Assembly: GCF_009646095.1 (NCBI RefSeq)
Contig: NZ_CP045725.1
Coordinates: 3,585,866-3,649,865, forward strand
DNA: 64,000 nucleotides
Direction: 5' to 3'
DNA from: Raineyella fluvialis
GTDB taxonomy: Bacteria; Actinomycetota; Actinomycetes; Propionibacteriales; Propionibacteriaceae
Each line of letters begins with the position of its first letter. Within the stretch, counting starts at the first letter, position 1. The position numbers and the translations under genes were made by a program. This document shows positions 18,209 through 27,348 of the stretch, in pieces. Below the pieces are notes generated by a model that saw nothing but the letters and a program-made list of their open reading frames with translations, had not been told where the DNA came from and did not search any database.

Positions 18209-20616
18209 ATGCTCAAGCCGGCGAGACCATCCAGGACTCGACGAGCCGAAGGCTTCGTCTTCGCGGACCCGTCGGGCCGCCGGTGGCGGAGCCTGCGGGT
18301 ACTGATCGCGGTCCTCTCGGCAGGGCTGCTGGTCCTCTCCCTCGTCGCGGTGGCCTCCGGGCTCGTCTCACCGTGGAGCAGGAACGGCGCAACGGCCGCG
18401 GAATTGGTCAGTCGTGGCAACGTGACGACGTCGGTCGCGGTGGGCTCCGGTCCGGTGCAGCGCGTCCTGGCGGTCAAGCGGTCCCCGGGTGAGGTGTCGG
18501 GGGTCGATCCCGGGACCGACGCGGTCGTGCACCGCTTCACCGCGGACGAGATCCGCACGATCGGGGATGCCCAGTACGTCGACTACTTCTCCGGCTACGA
18601 CACACTGCCCGCCAAGACCGTGTCCCTCACCTTCGACGATGGCCCCGACCCGCGCTACACCCCCGAACTGCTGGACGTCCTGGGCACCCAGCACGTCCCG
18701 GCGACCTTCTTCGTGATCGGCAAGAACGTCGCCAGGAATCCGCAGATCGTCCAGCGGATGGTGGCCGAGGGCCACGCCGTCGGCGACCACACCATGAACC
18801 ATCCCGACCTGGCCGGCATCCCCGCGTGGCGCAACGCCTACGAGCTGGTCAGCACCGATCGCATCATCCGCGCGACTACCGGCATCGCCACCAGGTTGTG
18901 GCGGCTGCCGTACGACACCGGGGAGGGCGCCGACGCCGGACCTTCGACGGATTCCCTGCTGGCAGCGCAGCAGCGGGGGTACCTGCACGCCGGGTACGAC
19001 TTCGACACCACCGACTGGGCGCTCGATCCCCAAGCCACCACGGCCGCCAAGGACATTCCACTCCCGGATTTCAGCTCCGACGATCACCTCACGGTCCTGC
19101 TGCACGACGCCGGCGGCCCCACCGGGAGAAGACGGTGGCGTACGTACGCGACTACCTGATCCCCGCCGCGCGAGCCCATGGCTACACGTTCACCACGCTG
19201 CCAGCATCGAGCAGCGCGTTCGCGAACGGCAATGTCCACGTCACCCCGAGCTGGGCGGACGAGGCGACACTGGTCGTGACGAAGACCCTGTACGTGTGGC
19301 CGACGTTCGTGATGCACGACCTCTTCCTGTTCACCGTGGCCCTCACCGCCGCCATCGGGCTGCTGAACATCGGACTTGCCTTCCTGCGCAGCCGTGAGGA
19401 ACGCCGCTGGCGCGCACAGGAGGTGGCTCCCACGCGGACGATCCCCGTCACCGTCCTCCTCGCGGCCTACAACGAGGAGAAGCTCATCGAGCGGACCATC
19501 CGCACGGTGCTGGCCAGCAGCTATCCGATCAGCGAGGTGGTCGTCGTGGACGACGGCTCCACGGACGCCACGTCCGCCGTCGTCACCCGGCTGATGGCCC
19601 AGGACGCCCGGATCCGGCTCCTCCGGCAGCCCAACGCCGGCAAGTCGGCTGCCCTCAACCACGGGTTGACCACGACGCAGGGGGAGGTCGTCATCACCAT
19701 CGATGCCGACACCATCGTCGGGGCGCAGACCGTGTCCCACTTGATGCGTCGCTACGAGCGTGATGCCGAGGGCCGCATCGGGGTGGTCGCCGGAGCCGTC
19801 CGGGTCGGCAACTACCGGAGCAACGTGCTGACCCGCTGGCAGGCGCTCGAGTACGTCACCCAGATCGGCATCGACCGTGCCGCCCAGGCCGTGCTGAACG
19901 CCATCGCCATCGTCCCCGGTGCCTGCACCGCCTGGCGCCGGGAGGCGATCCTGGAAGCGGGCGGCTTCAAGGACGACAACCTGGCCGAGGATGCCGACCT
20001 GGCCCTGACCCTGCACCGCCTCGGCTGGCGGGTGGACCAGGCCGGCGAGGCGTACGCGTTCACCGAGGCTCCTGACACCATGGACGACCTGCTGAAGCAA
20101 CGCGTGCGCTGGACCTACGGGATCATGCAGGCGATGTGGAAGCACCGCAGCTTGTTGTTCAGCCGTCGCCATCCCGGACTCGGCTTCTTCGTCTACCCGA
20201 TGTACATCCTCAATCAGCTGATCCCCCTGGTGTTCCTGCCGATCATCGTCGTGGTGACCGTCTTGTCCCTGGAGAACGGCGGGTGGCCCAAGATCGTGGA
20301 GTTCTTCGCGGCCTTCGTCGTCTACCAGTTCCTGGTGTCGTTCCTGGCCATCAGCTTCCTCGGGGAGGACCGCGGCCTGCTGCGGATCGTGCCCATCTAC
20401 CGGGTGATCTACGAGCCGCTGCGGGCCTACCTGCTCTACGCCACGGTCGTCAGCGCGCTCAAGGGAATCCAGATGCGGTGGAACCGGGTGCATCGCACCG
20501 GATCCGTCGATCCCCACCTGGGGGCGGCCGCGCAGCGCCACGGCACGGTCGCGCCCGTTGGCCTCACGCCTGAGGCGGAGCGGCCGGGGGCGCCTGCACC
20601 AGGAGGTCCTCGATGA
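18209..20616 (+). pseudogene. Fused NodB polysaccharide deacetylase and GT2 polymer synthase, frame broken near 19118
   Basis: A bifunctional membrane protein of about 800 residues. ATG 18209 follows GAGG with 6 bases spacing. Order: membrane anchor (about 29-51), NodB deacetylase domain with TFDDGPDPR (metal Asp pair), GDHTMNHPDL (metal His pair) and LLHDAGG, a membrane segment (FLFTVALTAAIGLLNIGLAF), then a GT2 domain with VVVDDGSTDAT, DADTIV, LAEDADLAL and the processive QRVRW motif, and C-terminal helices. The arrangement resembles Streptomyces MatB and combines the activities of IcaB and IcaA: polymerising and deacetylating GlcNAc. The break is a run of four Cs (19117-19120); one extra C joins the frames. 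Confidence 0.88.
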
Positions 20617-21884
20617 CCCTCTCCACTTCCTCCCGCCGTCCGGTCGCGGACGCCGGGGCTCTCCGCGCGGACCGCTCGCCTCAGCGTCCTCCCGTCACAG
20701 CGTCCCCCGTTGCCGGCGGCCCCGGAGACGTCGCGAGCACCGCCGGCCCACGGCGTGCGTCACGGGCAGCGGGAACCGAGCGGGACGGTTACCTGGACGT
20801 CCTGCGTACGGCGGCGCTGCTGCAGGTGTTCGCCCTGCGCTTCTCCGACGCGGCGTGGCTGCCGATCATCTTCCCGTCCACGGGACTCCTGTTCGCCATC
20901 GGTGGCTCACTGATGGCATCGTCCCTGGACCGGAGCCCCGGAAGGGCCGGTAAGGTCCTGCGACAGCGGTTGCGCCGGCTGCTCCCGCCCTTGTGGATGC
21001 TGGGCCTGGTGGTGATCCCCCTGATGGTGGCCACCGGGTGGCAGACGACGCTCGAGGGCACCCGGGCCCCAGGGCCGAGCCTGTTGTCCTGGATCCTCCC
21101 GCTGACCCACCCACCTGATTCCGATGCCGGTGCCGACACGACGGCAGTGCTCTGGTTCCTGCGCACCTACCTGTGGTTGATGCTGATGTCGCCCGCCCTG
21201 CTCTGGCTGTCGCGACACTGGCCGCGGATCATGTACCTGCTTCCGCTCGTCGTCCTCCTGCTCGTCGACGGCAGCCTGATCCAGCTCGAGGGTGACGTCG
21301 GGGAGAGCGTCCTGTCCGTGGTCACCTTCGTGGCTTGCTGGATGCTCGGTTTCGCCCACCATGACGGTTCGCTGCGTCGGGTGCGGATGTGGAAGATCCT
21401 GGCAGGCGGCCTGTTGTTGTGCGCGGCCGGGGTCGCCTGGGCCGTGCGGTACCCCGTCGGCAACGCCGCCCTGCCGAACGTCTCGGACATCCCGGTCGCC
21501 GAGGCCCTCTTCAATCTCGGGTTCACCATGATCCTCCTGCGACTTCCGACCCGGCTGGCGGTCGTCGAGCGTCGTCCGCTCCTGCGGGCCGTCTTCACCG
21601 GGATCGACCGCAGGCTGCTGACCATGTACCTGTGGAGCAGCATCGCGATGGACCTGGCGATGGCGGCTCTGCGGCGCCACCTCATCCCCCCACCCCTCGT
21701 CGAGGGTCCGTGGAGTCCCTTCGTCCCGGTAGGGGTGACCCTCGTCGTCCTTGCCGGCTTCGTCGTGACTCTCGGTTGGGTGGAGGACATCGCGATGCGG
21801 CGCCGGCCCCAGGTGTGGCCCACGTCCGGGCGGGCGAGCCGTCCTCGGGCCTATCCGCGTCGGGCGATCGCCGAGCGTGGCTGA
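20613..21884 (+). CDS. Acyltransferase 3-like membrane protein lacking the usual catalytic His
   Basis: 423 residues. After a 55-residue Pro/Ala/Arg-rich cytoplasmic leader come RDGYLDVLRTAALL and about ten membrane helices in the acyltransferase 3 pattern. In the family motif (Asp...Arg...Ala...His over 15 residues) the final His is replaced by Arg 76 (VFALRF), so classical acyl transfer may be lost or altered. ATG overlaps the synthase stop (ATGA) behind GGAGG, so it is translationally coupled. Position matches the O-acyltransferase (IcaC-like) or export-assisting partner of polysaccharide synthases. Confidence 0.78.
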   Translation: MTLSTSSRRPVADAGALRADRSPQRPPVTASPVAGGPGDVASTAGPRRASRAAGTERDGYLDVLRTAALLQVFALRFSDAAWLPIIFPSTGLLFAIGGSLMASSLDRSPGRAGKVLRQRLRRLLPPLWMLGLVVIPLMVATGWQTTLEGTRAPGPSLLSWILPLTHPPDSDAGADTTAVLWFLRTYLWLMLMSPALLWLSRHWPRIMYLLPLVVLLLVDGSLIQLEGDVGESVLSVVTFVACWMLGFAHHDGSLRRVRMWKILAGGLLLCAAGVAWAVRYPVGNAALPNVSDIPVAEALFNLGFTMILLRLPTRLAVVERRPLLRAVFTGIDRRLLTMYLWSSIAMDLAMAALRRHLIPPPLVEGPWSPFVPVGVTLVVLAGFVVTLGWVEDIAMRRRPQVWPTSGRASRPRAYPRRAIAERG

Positions 21885-22848
21885 GGGATCAGGCTCGGGC
21901 GTGAAGCCGCAGGATCACGCTCCCGACCGGAGGCGGTCGGCACCGAGCCCTCCCTCGGCCCGGCCCCGTCGGGCGGGGCGGTTGCTGCGCCGCGGGGTCG
22001 CGCTGCTGGTCCTCCTCCTCATCGTCCTGAGCGCTCTGATCTCCCTCGAACCCAGGCTTCCCCGCCACAGCGCGTTCGTACGGTGTGTCTCACCGCTGGC
22101 CCTGAACGGTGATCTGCGTAGCAATCCGCGCAAGCAGGAGGTCGCCCAGATGATGGTGGGCTCGGCGGAGAACTCGTCGGTGTACTGGGAGGACCAGGTC
22201 GGGTTCATCCAGTACAACGTCGAGGGCAACGATCAGTGGAACCGTGGGTACACCGGCGGGATCATCGGCTTCACGTCGAAGACGCACAGCATGGCCGAAC
22301 TGGTCCGTCGCTACGTCGCCGCCCAACCGCACGACAACGCACTGGCGCCGTTCCTGCCGGCGCTCGAGGCGGTGGACGGGACGTCCTCGGCGCAAGGCCT
22401 CGGGCCGGACTACGTCGAGGCATGGAAAGCGGCCGCCGCGGATCCGGTCTTCCGCGACGCGCAGTGGCGACTGGCCCACGAGTGGTATCTCGCACCTGCC
22501 CTGCAATCCGCCGAGGCGGACGGACTGCGTTCGCTGGGGCAGTTCGCCTACTACGACGCGATGGTCCAGCACGGCAGCGGTGGGTTCGCCATCATCCACG
22601 CCGACGCCCTGCAGCGTGCCACCCCGCCCTCCCGAGGGGGCGACGAGGCGACCTGGTTGGATGCCTGGTTCAGCGCTCGGGAGGCGTACCTGGCCCGGGA
22701 GGTGTCGGCCAGCACGGCGACACGGGTGTCGACCGCGCAACGAGGTCTCCTGGCCGCCGGCAAGCTGCGGCTGCGCGCCCCGCTGACCTGGGACGTCTAC
22801 GGCGACCACTACCGGATCGAGGTCGCCCCCTTCTGCGGCATGTCCTGA
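21877..22848 (+). CDS. Membrane-anchored GH46 chitosanase-like protein
   Basis: 323 residues from GTG 21877, or GTG 21901 as alternative. A basic leader and one membrane segment (about 41-57) suggest an outside, anchored enzyme. The GH46 core is visible: GSAENSS with the catalytic-type Glu 98, RGYTGGIIGFTSKT (123-136) and WDVYGDHYRIE near the end. The catalytic Asp that normally sits two residues before RGYT is not there (Trp 121-Asn 122), with Asp 119 nearby and a 5-residue insertion. It would cut or modify a deacetylated glucosamine polymer made by the upstream genes. It is coupled to the acyltransferase by an 8-base overlap. Confidence 0.82.
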   Translation: MAEGSGSGVKPQDHAPDRRRSAPSPPSARPRRAGRLLRRGVALLVLLLIVLSALISLEPRLPRHSAFVRCVSPLALNGDLRSNPRKQEVAQMMVGSAENSSVYWEDQVGFIQYNVEGNDQWNRGYTGGIIGFTSKTHSMAELVRRYVAAQPHDNALAPFLPALEAVDGTSSAQGLGPDYVEAWKAAAADPVFRDAQWRLAHEWYLAPALQSAEADGLRSLGQFAYYDAMVQHGSGGFAIIHADALQRATPPSRGGDEATWLDAWFSAREAYLAREVSASTATRVSTAQRGLLAAGKLRLRAPLTWDVYGDHYRIEVAPFCGMS

Positions 22849-22891
22849 CGGTGCCCCCCCCGGAAGTGACCGTTCGGGCCGAGTCGTTCGC

Positions 22892-24873
22892 TCAGTCCGC
22901 CGCGAGGGGGTTGCGCACCGGCGTGAGCGGCAGGAGCGTACGCCCCGTCGGGCCGACCTGGATCTCGGTGTCCATCTGCGGGCAGACGCCGCAGTCGTAG
23001 CAGGGGTTCCAGCGGCAGTCGTCGACCGGCTGCTCGTCGACGGCGTCCTGCCAGTCGTCCCACAGCCAGTCGCGGTCGAGGCCGGCGTCGAGGTGGTCCC
23101 ACGGGAGCACCTCGTCGTAGTCGCGTTCGCGGGTGGTGTACCAGTCGACGTCGACGCCCGCGGCCGGCAACACCTGCTCCGCGGCGGCCATCCACCGATC
23201 GTACGAGAAGTACTCCGACCAGCCGTCGAAATGGCCACCGTCACGCCAGACCGCCTCGATCACGGCGCCGACCCGGCGGTCGCCGCGTGACAGCAGGCCC
23301 TCGACAATGCCGGGCTTGCCGTCGTGATAGCGGAATCCGATCGAGCGGCCATAGCGCTTGTCGGCGCGGATGATGTCACGCAGCCGCCCGAGGCGGCGGT
23401 CCGTGGTCTCGGCATCGAGCTGAGCGGCCCACTGGAAGGGGGTGTGCGGCTTCGGCACGAACCCGCCGATCGACACTGTGCACCGGATGTCCTTGCGGCC
23501 CGACGCCTGGCGGCCGGTCTCGATCACCTTGCGGGCGAGATCGGCGATGGCGAGGACGTCCTCGTCGGTCTCCGTCGGCAGGCCGCACATGAAGTACAGC
23601 TTCACGTTGCGCCAACCGTTCGAGTACGCGGTGGCGACCGTCCGGATCAGGTCCTCCTCGTCGACCTGCTTGTTGATCACCCGGCGCATCCGCTCGGACC
23701 CGCCCTCGGGGCGAAGGTCAGGCCCGATCGACGGCCGTTGCGGGACAGTTCGTTGGCGAGGTCGATGTTGAAGGCGTCCACACGGGTCGACGGCAGCGAA
23801 AGGGACACGTTCGACCCGTCGTAGCGGTCCGCGAGCTGCTTGGTGACGTCGGCGATCTCAGAGTGGTCGGCCGAGGACAGGGACAGCAGCCCGACCTCCT
23901 CCAGGCCGGTCGCCTCGAGACCCGCCTGCACCATCGCACCGATCGTCTCGATCGACCGCTCCCGGACCGGGCGGGTGATCATCCCGGCCTGGCAGAACCG
24001 GCAGCCGCGGGTGCAGCCGCGGAAGATCTCCACCGAGTAGCGCTCGTGCACGGTCTCGGCCAGCGGGACCAGCGGATGCTTCGGGTAGGGCCAGTTGTCG
24101 AGGTCCATCAAGGTGTGCTTGCGGATCGAGTAGGGCACCGTCGGCCGGTTCGGCGCGACCCGGCGGATCCGGCCGTCGGGGAGGTAGTCGACGTCGTAGA
24201 ACTTCGGCACGTAGACGCCGCCAGACTCGGCCAGGCGTAGCAGCAGACCGTCGCGGCCGTCCGGGCGGCCCTCGGCCTTCCACTCACGGATGACCGCCGA
24301 GATCGCCAGCGAGACCTCCTCCCCGTCGCCGAGCACCGCGGCGTCGAGGAAGTCGGCGATCGCTTCCGGATTGAAGGCGGCGTGGCCGCCGGCGAGGACG
24401 ATGGGGTCGTCCTCGCCGCGCTCGGCGGCGTGCAGCGGGACGCCGGTCAGGTCGATCGTCTCGAGCATGTTGGTGTAGCCGAGCTCGGTGGAGAAGCTGA
24501 AGCCGAGCACATCGAAGGCCCGTACGGGTCGGTGGGTGTCGAGAGTGAACTGCGGCACGCCGGATTCGCGCATCATCGCGGCCATGTCGGGCCAGACGGT
24601 GTACGTACGCTCCGCGAGGATCCAGTCGCGCTCGTTGAGGATCTCGTAGAGGATCGCCACGCCTTGGTTCGGCTGGCCGATCTCGTACGCATCCGGGTAG
24701 GACAGGCACCAGCGGACCTCGGTGGCGTCCCATTCCTTGACGACGGAGTTCAGCTCGCCGCCTACGTACTGGATCGGCTTGCTGACCCGCGCCAGCAGGG
24801 GCTCGAGTCGGGGGAACAGTGACTCAGGGCCGCTGCTCTCGCTCAGGTGCAGGTGGCTGGTCGCGGTGCTCAT
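22892..24873 (-). pseudogene. TIGR03960 B12-type radical SAM protein, frame broken near 23710
   Basis: About 660 residues when joined. The N-terminal half has a B12-binding-like region and the radical SAM cluster motif CTRGCRFCQAG. The second half starts ERMRRVINKQVDEEDLI in another frame and ends with the Cys-rich CRWNPCYDCGVCPQ. The frames meet in a run of four Gs on the plus strand (23708-23711); one extra base restores GLTFAPEGGSERMRR. Its usual neighbour DUF2344 is 7.4 kb away. The start ATG 24873 overlaps the end of the CPBP gene by 50 bases, an unusually long overlap, so the true start may be later. Confidence 0.85.
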
Positions 24874-25896
24874 AGGGTCCCAGGGTATCTCCCGGCCACC
24901 GGATCTCCGAGTCCCCGACCGGTGGCGGGTACGCCGGGGCCGGTGGTGGCAGCAGCGCGAGTCCGGGCGCGGCCGTCCGGACCACCCCGCGCCGGCGGCG
25001 GACCAGGTCGGCGAGGAAGACGAGTCCGGTGATTAGAACGATCGGGACGAGTGATGCGGCGGATCCCGTGCCCGCCCCGCGGTCACCGATGGCGGAGTAG
25101 TCCCCGGTCAGGACGACGGGGACGAGCGCCGCGAGGTTGTTCACGGCATGCAGGACGACGGCCGACTCCAGGCCACCCGTTCGCCAGACGAGGGCGCTCT
25201 GGATCAGCGCGAACAAGAAGTAGAAGACGTTGAGCCACGGGTCGGCGGCGCTGTGCGCCAGCACGAAGAGCAGCGACGACACCACCACGCCGAGCGCTGC
25301 CCCGAGGCGGGCGCCGGGCACCATCGCGGCGACGCACCGAGGCACCAACCCTCGGAAGGCCCACTCCTCCCCCGCCGCCTGCAGCGGTGTGGTGAGCAGG
25401 GTCAGCGCCAGCATCGTCCAGACCGAGGGCGGCCAGGGCGGCGCCGGAAGGCCACCCTCGATCAGGGTCTCGATGCCCAGCAGGAGCACCAGGGGGACAC
25501 CCACGACCAGGACGGACCAGCCGAGCCAGCGCCAGCGGAACCGGCCGGCCACCGATGAGAGCCAACCCGCGCTCTGGCCGAAGAACGCCCGGTTCACCAG
25601 GATCGCCAGCGGGATGAGGAGGGCCAGCCCGACGTTGTTGCCGATGAACAGCCCGGGGCCGATGGGGATCCTCCCCTGGGCGGCGCCTTGGAGATCCGCG
25701 ACGGTCACGGTCCGGAGGACCAGGTCGACGACGAGGCCGCCGACGGCCACGACCCCCCGACGACGACGTAGCCGATGACCAGTACGAGAATCGCGAGGAC
25801 ACCCTTCCACCAGCGATAGCGCGGTGTCCGGAGGAAGCCGTAGTAGTCCTGGGCCTCCAGCGGGAGCGAGGCGGCGGGTGGCAGGGCTGGGCGCAC
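24824..25896 (-). pseudogene. CPBP (CAAX protease/bacteriocin-processing) membrane protein, frame broken near 25755
   Basis: An intramembrane protease-like protein of the ABI/CPBP family. The start is GTG 25896, 2 bases after mrpG. The first about 45 residues (MRPALPPAASLPLEAQDYYG, a helix ending VVVGG) lie in one frame and the rest in another. The join is a run of six Cs (25753-25758); one more base gives VVVGGVVAVGGLVVDLV. The catalytic motifs are present: EEWAFRGLVPR (EExxxR), FVLAHSAAD and HAVNNLAAL. There are about eight membrane helices and a Pro-rich tail. Substrate unknown. Confidence 0.82.
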
Positions 25897-25898
25897 GG

Positions 25899-26291
25899 TC
25901 AGGCCTTCCGATCGGTGCCGGCCGCGCCGGCGGTGCGGTCGGTGCGGGCTCGCTCGGCGACCGCGAGGGCGAGTTCGTCGGCGACGAGGGAGCGTGGATC
26001 GATCAGCCGCGCCCGGTAGCCGGTGCGGGCCACCACGTGGGAGGCCAGGGTCACGGTCATCATCTGCAGGACCGTCACCAGCAGCAACAGGAAGAAGGCC
26101 GACCAGGTCCGCACGTGCAGGACGACCCCGAGCAGGAGCACGACGATGCCGAGGCTCTGCGGCTTGGCGGCCGGGTGCATCCGCGAGACCAGGTCGGGAA
26201 ATCGGACCAGTCCCACGGCCGCAGTCAGGCAGAGCAGCGCACCCACCAGGCAGAGCAGGGCGGCGAGCAGGTCCAGGACCGCCCCGATCAT
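25899..26291 (-). CDS. mrpG: Mrp Na+(K+)/H+ antiporter subunit G
   Basis: 130 residues with three membrane helices and the MnhG signature VRFPDLVSRMHPAAKPQSLG. It is the last subunit of the seven-part Mrp antiporter. ATG 26291 overlaps the mrpF stop (TCATGA). The C-terminal about 30 residues are a polar tail. Confidence 0.9.
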   Translation of the reverse strand: MIGAVLDLLAALLCLVGALLCLTAAVGLVRFPDLVSRMHPAAKPQSLGIVVLLLGVVLHVRTWSAFFLLLLVTVLQMMTVTLASHVVARTGYRARLIDPRSLVADELALAVAERARTDRTAGAAGTDRKA

Positions 26292-26694
26292 GACTCGCCC
26301 CCGTCCTGCGCACGGTATCGCGCCCCGGGGCCCGCTCGCCGCGGACGGTGGTCCGGCGGCCCTCGGCGCGGCGTCGGGCACGTCGCCCGGCCTCCTCGGC
26401 AGACCCTGGCACCTGGTCATGGACGAAGCGGGCCATCGACACCGCCCCGATGAACCCGACCAGTGAGAGCGCCAGCAGGATAGGCAGCGTGGTGAGCCGA
26501 TCGGTGAGCACGATCTGGAGGGCAAGTCCGCCCACGGCGACCCCGACGACCAGGTCGCTGGCGATGATCCGGTCCAGGCTGGTGGGACCCTTAGCCAGCC
26601 GCACCAACGTGACGGCCGCAGCCAGGGCAAGCACGACGACGGCCACGACGGCCACCACCAGCTGCACGGCCTCGAGCCTCTGCACGACGTTCAC
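26288..26694 (-). pseudogene. mrpF: Mrp antiporter subunit F, frame broken near 26325
   Basis: GTG 26694 has an excellent GGAGGTGAT site. Three helices and the MnhF signature GPTSLDRIIASDLVVG are followed by LSLVGFIGAVSMARFVHD, all in one frame. That frame has no stop where expected and runs on through mrpG. In the C4G4C3 stretch (26323-26333) one extra base leads into ARYRAQDGGES and a TGA that overlaps the mrpG start, the operon's usual coupling. The core subunit is intact either way; only the tail is affected. Confidence 0.8.
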
Positions 26695-26703
26695 CGGATC
26701 ACC

Positions 26704-26760
26704 TCCATACCTCATCAACCCCGTACCTGATCCAACCGCCATATCTGATAAGCCCCATAC
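26704..26760. repeat. Degenerate 16-18-base tandem repeats between mrpE and mrpF
   Basis: Three and a half imperfect copies. On the minus strand they read TATGGGGCTTATCAGA, TATGGCGGTTGGATCAGG, TACGGGGTTGATGAGG and TATGGAGG. The last copy ends in the mrpF ribosome site. It fills the only real gap inside the mrp operon. Confidence 0.7.
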
Positions 26761-27348
26761 TCAGCCGAGCTCCTGGCCGGAAAGGGGCCCGGCGAGTGCC
26801 GCGACCTCCTCGTCGGTCCCGAACGCCCGGATGACCCGCTCCTCGACCGTACGGACCGAGGCGTACGCCTCCTCCAGGTGCGCACCGTCGCGGACGTCGA
26901 GGACGTGGACGAAGACCTCGGCCGGGACCCGCATCTGTTCCACCACGACCGACCCGGGCACCAGGCCGATGAGCTCGACGATCATCGCGATCAGCAGGTC
27001 GGAGTTGGTCCGCAGCCGCACCCCGACGATGGCACTACGGACCGGCCGGCGCCAGGCCAGCGCGAGGACGGCCACCCGCCAGGAGGACACCGTGAGGTCG
27101 ACCAGGGTCAACAGGACCAGCCTGACCAGCGCGAGTACCCGGATCCGCCCCCGGAAGCGGATCACCGGCAACGGGAACAACCACGCCACCGCCCCGGTGA
27201 CCACCAGGCCCCCGAGGATCGTCTTCAGGTCGGCCTGGCCCCACAGGATGCACCAGACGATGACGCCGATCAGGATGGAGCGGCCTCCCGGCCGTGCCCG
27301 CCGGGTCGGCGTACGTTCCGCGGCTGCGCCACGACGTTCCTGGGTCAT
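26761..27348 (-). CDS. mrpE: Mrp antiporter subunit E
   Basis: 195 residues with the MnhE order: hydrophobic segments (SILIGVIVWCILWGQ, LKTILGGLVVTGAVAWLFPL), LVLLTLVDLTVSSWRVA and a C-terminal cytoplasmic domain with VPGSVVVEQMR. ATG overlaps the mrpD stop (ATGA). Confidence 0.92.
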   Translation of the reverse strand: MTQERRGAAAERTPTRRARPGGRSILIGVIVWCILWGQADLKTILGGLVVTGAVAWLFPLPVIRFRGRIRVLALVRLVLLTLVDLTVSSWRVAVLALAWRRPVRSAIVGVRLRTNSDLLIAMIVELIGLVPGSVVVEQMRVPAEVFVHVLDVRDGAHLEEAYASVRTVEERVIRAFGTDEEVAALAGPLSGQELG

